DNA of 64,000 nt, taken from contig NZ_NINX01000041.1 of the NCBI RefSeq assembly GCF_002188635.1, positions 62,001 through 126,000 of the forward strand. The letters run 5' to 3'. The position numbers were made by a program, and so were the translations under genes. Shown in pieces: positions 32,738 to 43,788 of this stretch; the first letter of the stretch is position 1; each line of letters begins with the position of its first letter. The notes under the pieces are model-generated. The model was not told the DNA's origin. It was given only the letters and a program-made list of their open reading frames with translations, and searched no databases. Origin of the DNA: Pigmentiphaga sp. NML030171. GTDB taxonomy: Bacteria > Pseudomonadota > Gammaproteobacteria > Burkholderiales > Burkholderiaceae_B.

Positions 32738-33304
32738 CTAGTCGCCCGCCTCGATGGCGAACAGCAGCGTGCCCAGCATGGCGGCCAGCTTGTCCGCCTC
32801 CTGGCGGCCGAGGGGCCGCAGCAGTTCCGCCATCGCCTCGAAGTGGCGGGCGATGGCCTCGTCGGCCAGCGCCTTGCCTTCGGGCGTGAGCCGCACGATC
32901 ACGCCGCGGCGATCGTTGGGGTCCGGTTCGCGCACCACCAGGCCGCGCTCCTGTACGCGGTCGATGCGGTTGGTGACGGCGCCCGAGGTCAGCAGCGACA
33001 CCTTGATCAGGTCCGAAGGCTTGAGCGCGTATTCCGGGCCGCAGCGGCGCAGGGTGACGATCAGGCTGAAGGTCTCCCAGCTCAGCCCCATGGGCGCCAG
33101 CCATTCCTCGGCATGCCGCACCATGTGCGTGGACAGGCGCGACAGGCGGCCGATGATGCCCAGTGGCCAGGGATCGAGATCGGGGCGTTCGCGCTTCCAG
33201 TCGTCCAGCAGTTGCTGGACGGAGTCGCGCCGCGGAGGAGGGGGGGACGCAGGGGGCAAGGGACTGATTCTCGACGCCGTTTCGATTGCGTCGAACTCTA
33301 TCAC
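32738..33304 (-). CDS. MarR-family transcriptional regulator
   Basis: A 188-residue winged-helix regulator. The DNA-binding core spans LKPSDLIKVSLLTSGAVTNRIDRVQERGLV with the beta wing VREPDPNDRRGVIVRLTPEG. The N-terminal 30 residues are proline-rich and longer than usual, and the GTG start has no clear ribosome-binding site, so the true start could be internal. It is the last gene of the minus-strand ridA-bug-binding protein-marR run. Its probable operator is the long palindrome at 35668-35702 at the head of that run, giving autoregulation through the operon. Confidence 0.9.
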   Translation of the reverse strand: MIEFDAIETASRISPLPPASPPPPRRDSVQQLLDDWKRERPDLDPWPLGIIGRLSRLSTHMVRHAEEWLAPMGLSWETFSLIVTLRRCGPEYALKPSDLIKVSLLTSGAVTNRIDRVQERGLVVREPDPNDRRGVIVRLTPEGKALADEAIARHFEAMAELLRPLGRQEADKLAAMLGTLLFAIEAGD

Positions 33305-33320
33305 GAGCCGCGCGGCCGGT

Positions 33321-34235
33321 TCACGCCGGCGGCAGGTAGCTCAGGTCCACATAGCGGGCGGGGTCGCTTAGCGCCGCGGCCTGGCCAGCGTGGCGGTTGC
33401 GCAGCGCCAGCACGGTGGCGATGCCGGTCATGCTGGGCCGCAGATCGCGGATGAGGCCGGTGGCGGGGGCCAGCAACACGTCCAGGGCGCGCTCGCTCAG
33501 GGTCGGATCGAGGCCGGGCGCGTGCCTGCGCAGCAGGGCGGCGGCGCGCGGGCCCGCGTCCGGCCTGGTCAGCCAGTCCAGCGAGGCGCGGTAGGCGCGC
33601 GTGAATGCCCGGAGCGTTTCGCCCGACGTGGCCGCCCAGGCGCGTTGGCAGAAGGCGGCCGATCCCATGTAGTCGTCCAGCCAGTGCGCGCCCGGCAGGA
33701 TACGGCAGCCGGCTTCCTGCGCCAGCAATTCGTACGGGGTGCGCAGCAGCGTGGCCGCATGCCGGCCCGCCAGCAATGCCGCGTGGCGCTGGCTGGTGCC
33801 GCCGGCGGGCACGATCTCGACCTCGCCGGGCAAGATGCCGTGCGTGGCCAGCAGTTCGCGCAGCACGAAGGCGAATCCGGTGGAAAGGGCGTCCACCGAC
33901 AAGGTATGGCCGCGCAGCTCGTCGTAGCTTCGGATGCCGGGCCCGGCGACCAGGCTCAGAAAGCCCCGGTCGCCGCCCAGGAAGGCCACCAGGTCGGGGC
34001 GGGTGCCGGGGATGCGGGCATGGCCCTCCTGGTAGGCCACGAGATTGTCGATGCCGGCGATGGCGACCTGGACTTCGTCGCGCAGCAGGCGCTCGACCAG
34101 TTCGGCCGAACCGCCGACATAACGCAGTTCGATGGGCACCCCATGGCTTGCGAAGAAGCCCTGGTCGATGCCGGCCCACAGGGGCAGGTTCCATCCGCCG
34201 TCGAACACGGCCACGCGCAGGGTATCGATCGCCAT
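33321..34235 (-). CDS. NMT1/THI5-like substrate-binding protein lacking a signal peptide
   Basis: A 304-residue protein of the periplasmic-binding-protein type II fold: RVAVFDGGWNLPLWAGIDQGFF at the start and STGFAFVLRELLATHGI mid-protein. Unlike exported relatives it opens directly with the first beta strand (MAIDTLRVAVFDGG), so no Sec, Tat or lipoprotein signal is visible, and no permease or ATPase gene is adjacent. It may act in the cytoplasm as a ligand-binding or enzymatic protein, as THI5-type proteins do. The start has TGAGG upstream and lies seven bases after the Bug gene stop, so a misassigned start is unlikely but possible. Confidence 0.8.
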   Translation of the reverse strand: MAIDTLRVAVFDGGWNLPLWAGIDQGFFASHGVPIELRYVGGSAELVERLLRDEVQVAIAGIDNLVAYQEGHARIPGTRPDLVAFLGGDRGFLSLVAGPGIRSYDELRGHTLSVDALSTGFAFVLRELLATHGILPGEVEIVPAGGTSQRHAALLAGRHAATLLRTPYELLAQEAGCRILPGAHWLDDYMGSAAFCQRAWAATSGETLRAFTRAYRASLDWLTRPDAGPRAAALLRRHAPGLDPTLSERALDVLLAPATGLIRDLRPSMTGIATVLALRNRHAGQAAALSDPARYVDLSYLPPA

Positions 34236-34242
34236 GGCGGCC

Positions 34243-35202
34243 TCAGTTGACGGCGGCGCCGGAGGCGCGTACTACCGGCCCCCAGCGGTCGATCTCGCTG
34301 CGTATCAGGCGCGCGAACTCCTCGGGCGTGCCGCCCAGGATTTCCATGCCCTGGCCCTCGAGTTTCTCGCGCACCGACGGCTCGCGCAGGGTTTCCTGCA
34401 ACGCGCGGTTGAGCTGGTCGACCACGGGCTGCGGCGTGCCCGCCGGCGCCACGAGACCGAACCAGGCCGAGACGTCGAAGCCCGGCAGGCCTTGTTCGGC
34501 GATGGAGGGAACGTCAGGCAGGCTGGCCAGCCGCCGGGCCGAGGTCAGGCCCAGCGCGCGCAATTGGCCGGCCTGGATCTGGCCGGCGGCGACGGGAACG
34601 CTCAGAAAGGTCATGGCCACGTCGCCCGCCAGCACCGCGTTCATGCTTTGTGGCGCGCTCTTGTAGGGCACGTGCATCAGCTTGATGCCGGCCCGCGACG
34701 CGAACATTTCGCCCGCCAGGTGCTGCGAGGTGCCGCTGCCGCCGGACGAGTACGCCAGGTCCGGTGTCTTGCGGGCCGCGGCGAGAAGATCGGGAATGGA
34801 GCGTATGGGCGACCTGGCCGCCACCACCAGCACGTTGGGATTGGAGGCCACCGTGCCGATGGGCTTGAAGTCCTTGACGGGATCGAAGGGCATGCGGGCA
34901 TACAGCCAGGGGTTGATGCCGTGCGTGCTGATCGAGGCCAGCAGCAGCGTATGGCCGTCGGCGGGCGCCTTGGCGACCAGTTCGCCGGCGATGTTGCCGC
35001 CCGCGCCCGGCCGGTTGTCGACGACGACGGTGTGTCCCAGGCGGCGGGACAGATCCACGCCGATGATGCGGGACAGGATGTCGGCCGAGGAGCCGGGGCC
35101 GCTGGTGACGACCAGCGTGACGTTCCTGCTGGGATAGGTGTCCGCGTGAGCGGCGAGGCAAAGCGAGCTGATGCAGAAAGCGAGCAAGGCGCGGCGTGGC
35201 AT
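34243..35202 (-). CDS. Bug/TctC-family solute-binding protein
   Basis: A 319-residue periplasmic receptor. The signal peptide MPRRALLAFCISSLCLAAHA is followed by DTYPSRNVTLVV. VVDNRPGAGGNIAGELVAKA, LAYSSGGSGTSQHLAGEMF and LPDVPSIAEQGLPGF are family motifs. AGGAGA precedes the ATG. It is second in the minus-strand operon beginning with ridA, so its ligand is probably the compound that induces the MarR-controlled unit. No TctAB genes are adjacent. Confidence 0.95.
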   Translation of the reverse strand: MPRRALLAFCISSLCLAAHADTYPSRNVTLVVTSGPGSSADILSRIIGVDLSRRLGHTVVVDNRPGAGGNIAGELVAKAPADGHTLLLASISTHGINPWLYARMPFDPVKDFKPIGTVASNPNVLVVAARSPIRSIPDLLAAARKTPDLAYSSGGSGTSQHLAGEMFASRAGIKLMHVPYKSAPQSMNAVLAGDVAMTFLSVPVAAGQIQAGQLRALGLTSARRLASLPDVPSIAEQGLPGFDVSAWFGLVAPAGTPQPVVDQLNRALQETLREPSVREKLEGQGMEILGGTPEEFARLIRSEIDRWGPVVRASGAAVN

Positions 35203-35238
35203 GGAAGTCTCCTGGGTGGCGCAGGGGCGGGAGGGGGA

Positions 35239-35634
35239 TCAGACCACGGCAATGGCCTGGATTTCGACCACGATGCCCGGACGGGCGAAATGCGACACCG
35301 TGATCAGGGTACTGGCGGGAAAGCCGGTGCTGCCGAGCAGCTCGGCGCGGATGTCGACGAAGCGGTCGCCGTGCCGGGGATCGTCGATGAACACGGTCAT
35401 CCAGACCAGGTTGCGCAGGTCCGCGTCGCAGCGGGCCAGGGTTCCCTGGATCAGCGAGAAGCAGGCCCGCACCTGGGCTTCGAACTGGCCGGAGATGTCG
35501 CGGCCCTGCGCGTCCTCGGTGGTGGTCTGCCCCGCCAGCCAGATGGTGCGGCCGCCTTCCGAGACGACGGCGGGCGAAAAGGCGCGTTGCTGCTGGTAAG
35601 GGGTGCCTTCTAGGCGGGTGATCCTGGCTTGCAC
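35239..35634 (-). CDS. RidA-family protein
   Basis: A 131-residue RidA-superfamily protein: QRAFSPAVVSEGGRTIWLAGQT, then LRNLVWMTVFIDDPRHGDRF and the C-terminal VEIQAIAVV. The canonical RidA arginine position near the C-terminal third is not clear, so it may belong to an Rid subgroup other than imine deaminases. GTG at 35634 is used; no in-frame ATG lies upstream. It is first in the MarR-controlled operon and divergent from an aldehyde dehydrogenase, the second RidA-plus-Bug-plus-ALDH grouping in this window. Confidence 0.88.
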   Translation of the reverse strand: MQARITRLEGTPYQQQRAFSPAVVSEGGRTIWLAGQTTTEDAQGRDISGQFEAQVRACFSLIQGTLARCDADLRNLVWMTVFIDDPRHGDRFVDIRAELLGSTGFPASTLITVSHFARPGIVVEIQAIAVV

Positions 35635-35667
35635 GATGCATGTCCTGTGGAAGGGTGGAACGTGCAG

Positions 35668-35702
35668 TTATCTTATCATTAAGAATCTTAATGTAAAGAT
35701 AT
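35668..35702. promoter_or_regulatory. long palindromic operator, probable MarR site
   Basis: A perfect 17-base palindrome, CATTAAGAATCTTAATG (35677-35693), is embedded in a 35-base imperfect palindrome with 17-base arms matching at 14 positions around A35685. It lies in an AT-rich block between the divergent ridA operon and the aldehyde dehydrogenase. TTAAG/CTTAA half-sites suit MarR-type dimers, and the operon ends with a marR gene. Confidence 0.7.
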
Positions 35703-35804
35703 TTATGGCGCGTCGGACATTGCGCTTTATGCTTTGAAGGTACGCCTGCGTCCATCGGCGCAGGACGGCGGTATTGCCGCGACACGCAAAAGGAACCCAT
35801 CGAG

Positions 35805-37256
35805 ATGGCACAGGCTACGACGTATACGGATACCCAGCTCTTCATCGACGGCAAGTGGAGGGATGCCGCCGATGGCAAGACCCTTGCCGTGGTCAACCCC
35901 GCGACCGGCAGGGAAATCGGCCGCGTGGCCCACGCCAGCCGGGCCGACCTGGAGCAGGCCGTCGAGGCGGCGCAGCGCGGCTTCGCCACCTGGAACGGCA
36001 TGACCGCCGCCAAGCGCAGCGAGATCATGCGCAAGGCCGCCGGGCTGATGCGCGAGCGCGCGGGCGAGATCGCGCCGCTGATGACCCAGGAGAACGGCAA
36101 GCCGCTGGCCGAAGCCAAGGGCGAGACGCTAGCTGCCGCCGACATCATCGAGTGGTTCGCCGAGGAGGGCTTCCGGGTGTACGGCCGCATCGTGCCCTCG
36201 CGCGGCAGCCTGGCGCAGCGCCAGATGGTGCTCAAGGACCCGGTCGGGCCGGTGGCGGCGTTCACGCCGTGGAACTTCCCGATCAACCAGGTGGTGCGCA
36301 AGCTGGCGCCGGCACTGGCCGCGGGCTGCTCGGTGGTGGTCAAGGCGCCCGAGGAAACCCCCGCCGCGCCGGCCGCCTTGATCCGCGCCTTCCAGGATGC
36401 CGGCCTGCCGCCTGGCGTCCTGGGGCTGGTGTATGGCGACCCGGCCGAGATCTCGGGTTTCCTGATCCCGCATCCGGCCATCCGCAAGATCACGTTCACG
36501 GGTTCGACCGCGGTCGGCAAGCAGCTCGCCGGGCTGGCGGGCCAGCACATGAAGCGCGTGACCATGGAGCTGGGCGGCCATGCGCCGGTCATCGTCTGCG
36601 AGGACGCGGACGTCGCCCTGGCGGTGAAGTCCGCGGGCGGCGCCAAGTTCCGCAATGCCGGCCAGGTCTGCATCTCGCCGACGCGTTTCCTGGTCCATGA
36701 AAGCGTGCGCGCCGAATTTGCCGCCGAGCTGGCGAAGTGGGCGAAGGGCCTGCGCGTCGCCGACGGCCTGGCCGAGGGCACGCAGATGGGTCCCTTGGCC
36801 AATCCCCGCCGCCTGGTCGCCATGTCCGGCTTCCTGGACGACGCGGTCCAGAGGGGCGCCCAGGTGCTGGCCGGCGGCAAGCGCATCGGCGAAGTCGGCA
36901 ATTTCTGGGAGCCGACCGTCCTGGCCGACGTGCCGCTCGATGCCCGCATCTTCAACGACGAACCCTTCGGCCCTGTTGCCGCCATCCGCTCCTTCAACAC
37001 GCTGGACGAGGCGATTGCCGAAGCCAACCGGCTGTCGTACGGCCTGGCCGGCTACGCTTTCACGAGCTCGCTGAAGAACGCCGACCTGATTGCCCGCAAG
37101 GTCGAGGTCGGCATGCTGTTCGTCAACATGCCGGCCGTTCCGACGGCCGAGATGCCGTTCGGCGGGATCAAGGATTCGGGCTTCGGCTCCGAAGGCGGTC
37201 CGGAAGCGGTCGAGGCGTACCTGAACACGCGCGCCGTCAGCGTGATGAACGTCTAG
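35805..37256 (+). CDS. NAD-dependent aldehyde dehydrogenase, succinate-semialdehyde dehydrogenase-like
   Basis: A 483-residue ALDH. N157 in [10 protein letters not shown]180 in [11 protein letters not shown]255 in MELGGHAPV and C289 in [11 protein letters not shown] are the catalytic and cofactor residues. APEETPAAP and the C-terminal [17 protein letters not shown] resemble GabD-type and related semialdehyde dehydrogenases. It is transcribed away from the ridA-bug-marR operon across a shared operator, so it likely oxidises an aldehyde derived from the ligand taken up there. The gene label is by family resemblance only. Confidence 0.88.
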   Translation: MAQATTYTDTQLFIDGKWRDAADGKTLAVVNPATGREIGRVAHASRADLEQAVEAAQRGFATWNGMTAAKRSEIMRKAAGLMRERAGEIAPLMTQENGKPLAEAKGETLAAADIIEWFAEEGFRVYGRIVPSRGSLAQRQMVLKDPVGPVAAFTPWNFPINQVVRKLAPALAAGCSVVVKAPEETPAAPAALIRAFQDAGLPPGVLGLVYGDPAEISGFLIPHPAIRKITFTGSTAVGKQLAGLAGQHMKRVTMELGGHAPVIVCEDADVALAVKSAGGAKFRNAGQVCISPTRFLVHESVRAEFAAELAKWAKGLRVADGLAEGTQMGPLANPRRLVAMSGFLDDAVQRGAQVLAGGKRIGEVGNFWEPTVLADVPLDARIFNDEPFGPVAAIRSFNTLDEAIAEANRLSYGLAGYAFTSSLKNADLIARKVEVGMLFVNMPAVPTAEMPFGGIKDSGFGSEGGPEAVEAYLNTRAVSVMNV

Positions 37257-37269
37257 GGCCGTTCCGTTC

Positions 37270-37289
37270 AGGCGTCCGCGCGGACGCCT
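37270..37289. terminator. convergent hairpin between aldehyde dehydrogenase and ABC-F gene
   Basis: AGGCGTCCG and CGGACGCCT pair perfectly around CG, between two convergent genes. There is no T-tract; it is probably a bidirectional transcript-end hairpin. Confidence 0.45.
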
Positions 37290-39199
37290 CAGGCCTGGAT
37301 GGCGTCGAGTTCTTCCTGCACGCCCAGCCAGGCCTCCTCGATCTCGCCCAGCCGCTTCTGCAGGTCGCCGTGTTCGGCCAGCACGCGGCGGCATTCGTCC
37401 CGGCGGGCATCCTCGTACAAGCCGGGATCGGCGATGAGCTGGTCCAGTTCGCGCTTGCGCGCCTCCAGCTTCTGCATGTCCTCTTCCAGCTTCCTGAGCC
37501 GGGTCTCCAACGGCTTGCGCAGGGTGGACAGGCGCTGCCGGCTCTCGGCTTCCAGCCGCCGCTGGGTCTTGCGGTCGACGCCGCCTTCGGCGGAGGCAGC
37601 GGTGGCGGACGAGGCGGACGCGTTGCCGCCCTGGCGGTTGGCCAGCCAGTCGCGGTAGTCTTCCAGGTCGCCGTCGAATTCGTGCACGCCGCCGTCGGCG
37701 ACGATCCAGAAGCTGTCGACGGTGGTCCGCAACAGATGCCGGTCGTGCGAGACCAGCAGCATGGTGCCTTCGAACTCGGCCAGCGCCTCGGTCAGTGCCT
37801 CGCGCGTGTCGACGTCCAGGTGGTTGCTGGGTTCGTCCAGCAGCAACAGGTTGGGTTTTTTCCAGACCACCAGCGCCAGCGCCAGGCGGGCCTTCTCGCC
37901 GCCCGACATGGGGCCCACCTTGGCCAGCGCGAAGTCGCCCGAGAAGCCGAAGCCGCCCAGGTAGTTGCGCAGGTCCTGTTCGCGCGCCTCGGGGGCGAGG
38001 CGGGCCAGGTGCAGCAGCGGCGTCGCCTCGGCATCCAGCATGTCGAGCTGGTGCTGGGCGAAGTAGCCGACGGCCAGCCCGCGGGCTTCCTTGCGCTCGC
38101 CGCCCAGCGGCTCGATTTCGCCCGCCAGGGTCTTGACCAGCGTACTCTTGCCCGCGCCGTTGGCGCCCAGGATGCCCACCCGCGCGCCGGCGCGCACCGA
38201 CAGCTTGACGCCGTCCAGGATGGGCGCGTCCGGATAGCCGGCGCGCACGCCGTCCAGCGACAGCAGCGGATCGGGCATGTGGTCGGGCGAGGGGATGCTG
38301 ATGTCGATGCCCGCCGCCGCGCGCATGGGCGCCAATACCTGCATCCGCGCCAGCGCCTTGACCCGGCTCTGGGCCTGCTTGGCCTTGCTGGCCTTGGCCT
38401 TGAAGCGGTCGATGAAGCTTTGCAGGTGGGCAGCTTCGCGCTGTTGCTTGTCGTAGGCGATCTGGTTCTGCCGCAGGCGCTCGGCGCGCTGCGTCAGGAA
38501 GTCCTCGTAGCCGCCCTTATAGCGCACCAGCTTGCCCTGGTCGAAATGCAGGATGGTCCGGGCCACCGCGTCCAGGAACTCGGTATCGTGCGAGATCACC
38601 AGCACGGTGCCGGGGTAGGACGCCAGCCAGCGTTCCAGCCACAGCATGGCGTCCAGGTCCAGGTGGTTGGTGGGCTCGTCCAGCAGCAGGAGATCGGACG
38701 GCGCCATCAGCGCGCGCGCCAGGTTCAGGCGCATGCGCCAGCCGCCCGAGAAGCTCGCCACCGGCTGGCGGAATTCTTCTTGCGAGAACCCCAGGCCGAC
38801 CAGCAGTTGCTCGGCGCGCGACTGCGCCGAGAACGCGCCGGCGTCGGCCAGTTCCGCTTCCAGTTCGGCCAGGCGCAGGCCATCGCGGTCGACGTCGACC
38901 GCGGCGCGCTCGGCCTGCAGGCGGCGCAGGCGCGTGTCGCCGTCGATGACGAAGTCCAGCGCCTCGCGGCCGGTGTCGTGGATTTCCTGCGCGATCGACG
39001 CGATGCGCCAACCGGCCGGGATGTCGAGGTTGCCCGCGTCAGATTCCAGTTGGCCGTTCAACAGCGCGAACAGCGTGGACTTGCCCGCGCCGTTGGGGCC
39101 CACGATGCCGACGCGCTCGCCGGGATGGACCACGAAGTCGGCGCCGTCCAGCAGCACCTTGGTGCCGCGCCGAAGCGTAATGCCTGATGCTCGTATCAC
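37289..39199 (-). CDS. ABC-F family ATPase (Uup/YheS-like)
   Basis: A 636-residue protein with two ABC domains and no membrane segment. Walker A motifs are GPNGAGKST and GANGAGKST, signatures are FSGGWRMRL and MSGGEKARL, and Walker B motifs are LLLLDEPTNHLD and LLLLDEPSNHLD. A charged linker of about 80 residues lies between the domains, and the C-terminus is a coiled coil (KTQRRLEAESRQRLSTL onward). ABC-F proteins act on the ribosome. GTG at 39199 is chosen because the protein then opens VIRASGITLRRG as in relatives; the upstream alternative is a TTG. Confidence 0.9.
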   Translation of the reverse strand: MIRASGITLRRGTKVLLDGADFVVHPGERVGIVGPNGAGKSTLFALLNGQLESDAGNLDIPAGWRIASIAQEIHDTGREALDFVIDGDTRLRRLQAERAAVDVDRDGLRLAELEAELADAGAFSAQSRAEQLLVGLGFSQEEFRQPVASFSGGWRMRLNLARALMAPSDLLLLDEPTNHLDLDAMLWLERWLASYPGTVLVISHDTEFLDAVARTILHFDQGKLVRYKGGYEDFLTQRAERLRQNQIAYDKQQREAAHLQSFIDRFKAKASKAKQAQSRVKALARMQVLAPMRAAAGIDISIPSPDHMPDPLLSLDGVRAGYPDAPILDGVKLSVRAGARVGILGANGAGKSTLVKTLAGEIEPLGGERKEARGLAVGYFAQHQLDMLDAEATPLLHLARLAPEAREQDLRNYLGGFGFSGDFALAKVGPMSGGEKARLALALVVWKKPNLLLLDEPSNHLDVDTREALTEALAEFEGTMLLVSHDRHLLRTTVDSFWIVADGGVHEFDGDLEDYRDWLANRQGGNASASSATAASAEGGVDRKTQRRLEAESRQRLSTLRKPLETRLRKLEEDMQKLEARKRELDQLIADPGLYEDARRDECRRVLAEHGDLQKRLGEIEEAWLGVQEELDAIQA

Positions 39200-39274
39200 C
39201 GCGGGAACCGCCTTGTTTGCACGCTCTCCAGTGCAGCTCGGCAAAATCGCCGTTCTTCAGCCGTCGGGTTGTAC

Positions 39275-39434
39275 CCCAGGAAACCGCGGATCTGGCTCCG
39301 CCAGTCCGCCAGTTTCGCCCCCGGGACCCGGCGCCGGGCCGCCCCAAGGCGGGTCCCAGCCCCCATGGGGGGCTGCCGCGTAGCGGCTGGGGGTCCACCA
39401 TAGGGGGCGCGCGTCAGCGCGTAGGGAGGGGCCT
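39275..39434. repeat. GC-rich dispersed intergenic repeat, copy 1
   Basis: This stretch between abcF and prmB carries CGCCAGTCCGCC, CCCCCATGGGGGGCTGCCGCG, CGTAGCGGCTGGGGGTCCA and GGGGGCGCGCGTCAGCGCGT, elements shared in part with the copies at 42431, 43789, 48286 and 48476. It lies upstream of the ABC-F start and downstream of the prmB stop. Confidence 0.55.
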
Positions 39435-40328
39435 TCATACTAATTGGTCCTGCCTGAGCAGCAACACTTTGTCGTCGCCGCCGGAGGTGCTCAGCCATAC
39501 GGGGTCGATATGGGGAAAGGCCTGCTCGAAATAAGCTTTCTCGTGGCCCAGCTCCAGCACCAGGATCCCGTCGGGCTGCAGGAATTCAGCCGCCTGGGCC
39601 AGCAGCGGACGGATCAGGTCCATCCCGTCCGCGCCCCCGGCCAGCGCCAGACTGGGCTCGTGCCGGTACTCCGCCGGCAGCGCATTCATGGAATCGGTAT
39701 TGACGTAGGGCGGGTTGCACAGGATCAGGTCGTACTGCGCGGGCGGCAGCGCCTCGAACAGATTCGACTGATGCAGCGCGATGCGATCCTGCAGACCGTA
39801 GTCGTCGACGTTGATGCGGGCCACGTCCAGCGCGTCCTTCGAGATGTCCACCGCGTCCACCTGCGCGTGCGGGAACGTCTCCGCCGCCGCGATCGCCAGG
39901 CAGCCGGAACCGGTGCACATGTCCAGCGCCCATTCCACGGCGTAGGGGTCGTCGATCCAGGGCGCGAGGCCGTCGTCCAGCAGCTCGGCGATGTAGGAGC
40001 GCGGCACGATGACCCGCTCGTCGACGTAGAAACGGCGGCCGCGCAGCCACGCTTCGTTGGTCAGGTAGGGAGCGGGCAGGCGCTCGTCGATGCGGCGGTC
40101 GATGATGGCCAGCACGGCCTCGCGCTCGCCATCGAGCACGGCGGCATCGACGAAGGGCTCGAGCCGGTCGATGGGCAGATGCAGCGTGTGCAGGACCAGG
40201 TAGACGGCTTCGTCGTAGACGTCGAGCGTGCCGTGGCCCAGCGCGATGCCGGCGGCATTGAAGCGGCTCACGGCATAGCGGATCAGGTCGCGGACGGTGC
40301 GCAGGGAATGGAAATCGGCAGTGGGCAT
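39435..40328 (-). CDS. prmB: ribosomal protein uL3 N5-glutamine methyltransferase
   Basis: A 297-residue SAM-dependent methyltransferase. The DMCTGSGCLAIAAAE SAM loop lies near residue 125, and LILCNPPYVNTDSM is the NPPY glutamine-methylation motif. PrmB methylates the glutamine of ribosomal protein L3; PrmA and PrmC differ in N-terminal domain. The N-terminal segment (LIRYAVSRFNAAGIALGHGT) is PrmB-specific. It is followed on the same strand by the ABC-F ribosomal ATPase and preceded by dapE. Confidence 0.93.
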   Translation of the reverse strand: MPTADFHSLRTVRDLIRYAVSRFNAAGIALGHGTLDVYDEAVYLVLHTLHLPIDRLEPFVDAAVLDGEREAVLAIIDRRIDERLPAPYLTNEAWLRGRRFYVDERVIVPRSYIAELLDDGLAPWIDDPYAVEWALDMCTGSGCLAIAAAETFPHAQVDAVDISKDALDVARINVDDYGLQDRIALHQSNLFEALPPAQYDLILCNPPYVNTDSMNALPAEYRHEPSLALAGGADGMDLIRPLLAQAAEFLQPDGILVLELGHEKAYFEQAFPHIDPVWLSTSGGDDKVLLLRQDQLV

Positions 40329-40354
40329 ATCGGTATCCTGATTCAGGGCGCGGG

Positions 40355-40422
40355 GGATCCGGCCTTGCCGGTCCGCCGGCGCCGCCCGCGGGGGCGCGCG
40401 CGTAAGCGCCTAGGAGGAAGCA

Positions 40423-40424
<2 letters not shown>
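40355..40424. repeat. GC-rich dispersed intergenic repeat, copy 2
   Basis: The prmB-dapE gap contains GGATCCGGCCTTGCCGGTCCGCC and GGGGGCGCGCGCGTAAGCGC, a shorter relative of the 48476-48562 copy in the same orientation. Confidence 0.5.
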
Positions 40425-42409
<1,985 letters not shown>

Positions 42410-42430
42410 GGTCGGATATCCAATAGAAGG

Positions 42431-42510
42431 ACCCCCCTACGCGCTTGCGCGCGTCCCCCGAGGGGGCGGCACTGGCGGACCGGCGGAACCGGATCCGCTG
42501 TGCCCTGGGT
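42431..42510. repeat. GC-rich dispersed intergenic repeat, copy 3
   Basis: This copy runs CCCCCCTACGCGCTTGCGCG, a GGGGGCGGCACTGGCGGACC core and CCGGATCCGCTGTGCCCTGG. It is nearly identical along its length to copy 5 at 48286-48370, with about six differences, in the same orientation. It sits between dapC and dapD. Confidence 0.75.
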
Positions 42511-42547
42511 GGGGTGTGTTTACATGCGGTATGGGTGTTCTAGTCGT

Positions 42548-43756
42548 TCATGCGATGCGGCTGGTCGGCAGCGAGCGGGCGTAGCGGGCCAGGCGGTGGG
42601 CCGCCTCGACGCATTCGTCCAGCGGCGCCACCAGCGCCAGGCGTACGCGGTTGGCCCCGGGGTTGCCGGCGGGGGTCTCGCGCGCGAGGTAGCTGCCCGG
42701 CAGGGCCGTGACGTTTTCTTGCGCCAGCAGGCCGCGGGTGAACTCGGCGTCGTCGATGGGCGTGCGCGGCCAGAGGTAGAACGAGGCCTGCGGGCGCTGG
42801 ATATCCATCGCCTCCTGCAGGATGGGCAGGACAGCGTCGAATTTCTCGCGGTACATGCGCCGGTTCTCGCGCACGTGTTCCTCGTCGTTCCAGGCCGCGA
42901 TGCTGGCCGCCGAGACCACGTCGCTCATCGCGCTGCCATGGTAGGTGCGGTACAGCAGGAACCTGGCCAGCAGCCTGGCGTCGCCCGCCACGAAGCCGGA
43001 GCGCATGCCGGGCACGTTCGAGCGCTTGGACAGGCTGGAGAACACCACGATATTGTGGAAGTCGCCGCGGCCCAGGCGGTGGGCCGCCTCGAGCGCGCCC
43101 AGCGGCGGCTCGGCCTCGTCCAGGTAGATCTCGGAATAGCACTCGTCCGAGGCGATGATGAAGCCGTACTTGTCGGCCTGCTCGAACAGGTACTTCCATT
43201 CGTCCAGGTCCATGACGTTGCCCGCCGGATTGCCGGGCGAGCAGACGTAGACCAGCCGGGTCTCTCCCCATTCGGCGGGCGAGACCGAGGCCCAGTCGCA
43301 GCCGAAGTTGCGCGCCGGGTCGGCGTTGACGAAGGTGGGACGGGCGCCGGCCAGCAGCGCGGCGCCTTCGTAGATCTGGTAGAACGGGTTGGGACACAGC
43401 ACGCGGGGCTGCCGCGCGCCGTCGATCACCACCTGCGCGAAGGCGAACAAGGCCTCGCGCGAGCCCAGCACGGGCAGCACCTGCGTGTCGGGATCGATCG
43501 CGGGCAGCCCGTAGCGCCGTTCCAGCCAGCCGGCGATGGCGGCGCGCAGCGCGGGCGAGCCCTTGGTGGGGGGGTAGCCCGACAGCCCGGACAGGTTCTG
43601 CCGGATGGCGTCCTCGATGAAAGCCGGCGTGGCGTGCTTGGGCTCGCCGATGGACAGGCTGACGGGACGCAGGCTGGCGGGCGGCACGACATCGGCATAC
43701 AGCGCGCGCAGTTTTTCGAAGGGATAGGGCTGCAGCAGCCCGAGGCGTGGATTCAT
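42548..43756 (-). CDS. dapC: succinyldiaminopimelate transaminase
   Basis: A 402-residue fold-type I aminotransferase. YPPTKGSPALRAAIAGWLE, SPGNPAGNVM, ASDECYSEIYLD and the PLP lysine in SSLSKRSNVPGMRSGF mark the family, followed by the C-terminal arginine region near NRVRLALV. DapC converts N-succinyl-2-amino-6-oxopimelate to N-succinyl-DAP with glutamate. ATG at 43756 opens MNPRLGLLQPYPFEKL, typical for DapC. It is first in the dapC-dapD-dapE order. Confidence 0.94.
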   Translation of the reverse strand: MNPRLGLLQPYPFEKLRALYADVVPPASLRPVSLSIGEPKHATPAFIEDAIRQNLSGLSGYPPTKGSPALRAAIAGWLERRYGLPAIDPDTQVLPVLGSREALFAFAQVVIDGARQPRVLCPNPFYQIYEGAALLAGARPTFVNADPARNFGCDWASVSPAEWGETRLVYVCSPGNPAGNVMDLDEWKYLFEQADKYGFIIASDECYSEIYLDEAEPPLGALEAAHRLGRGDFHNIVVFSSLSKRSNVPGMRSGFVAGDARLLARFLLYRTYHGSAMSDVVSAASIAAWNDEEHVRENRRMYREKFDAVLPILQEAMDIQRPQASFYLWPRTPIDDAEFTRGLLAQENVTALPGSYLARETPAGNPGANRVRLALVAPLDECVEAAHRLARYARSLPTSRIA

Positions 43757-43788
43757 GGCCGCGATTGTAACCTCGGGGCGGGCATTTT

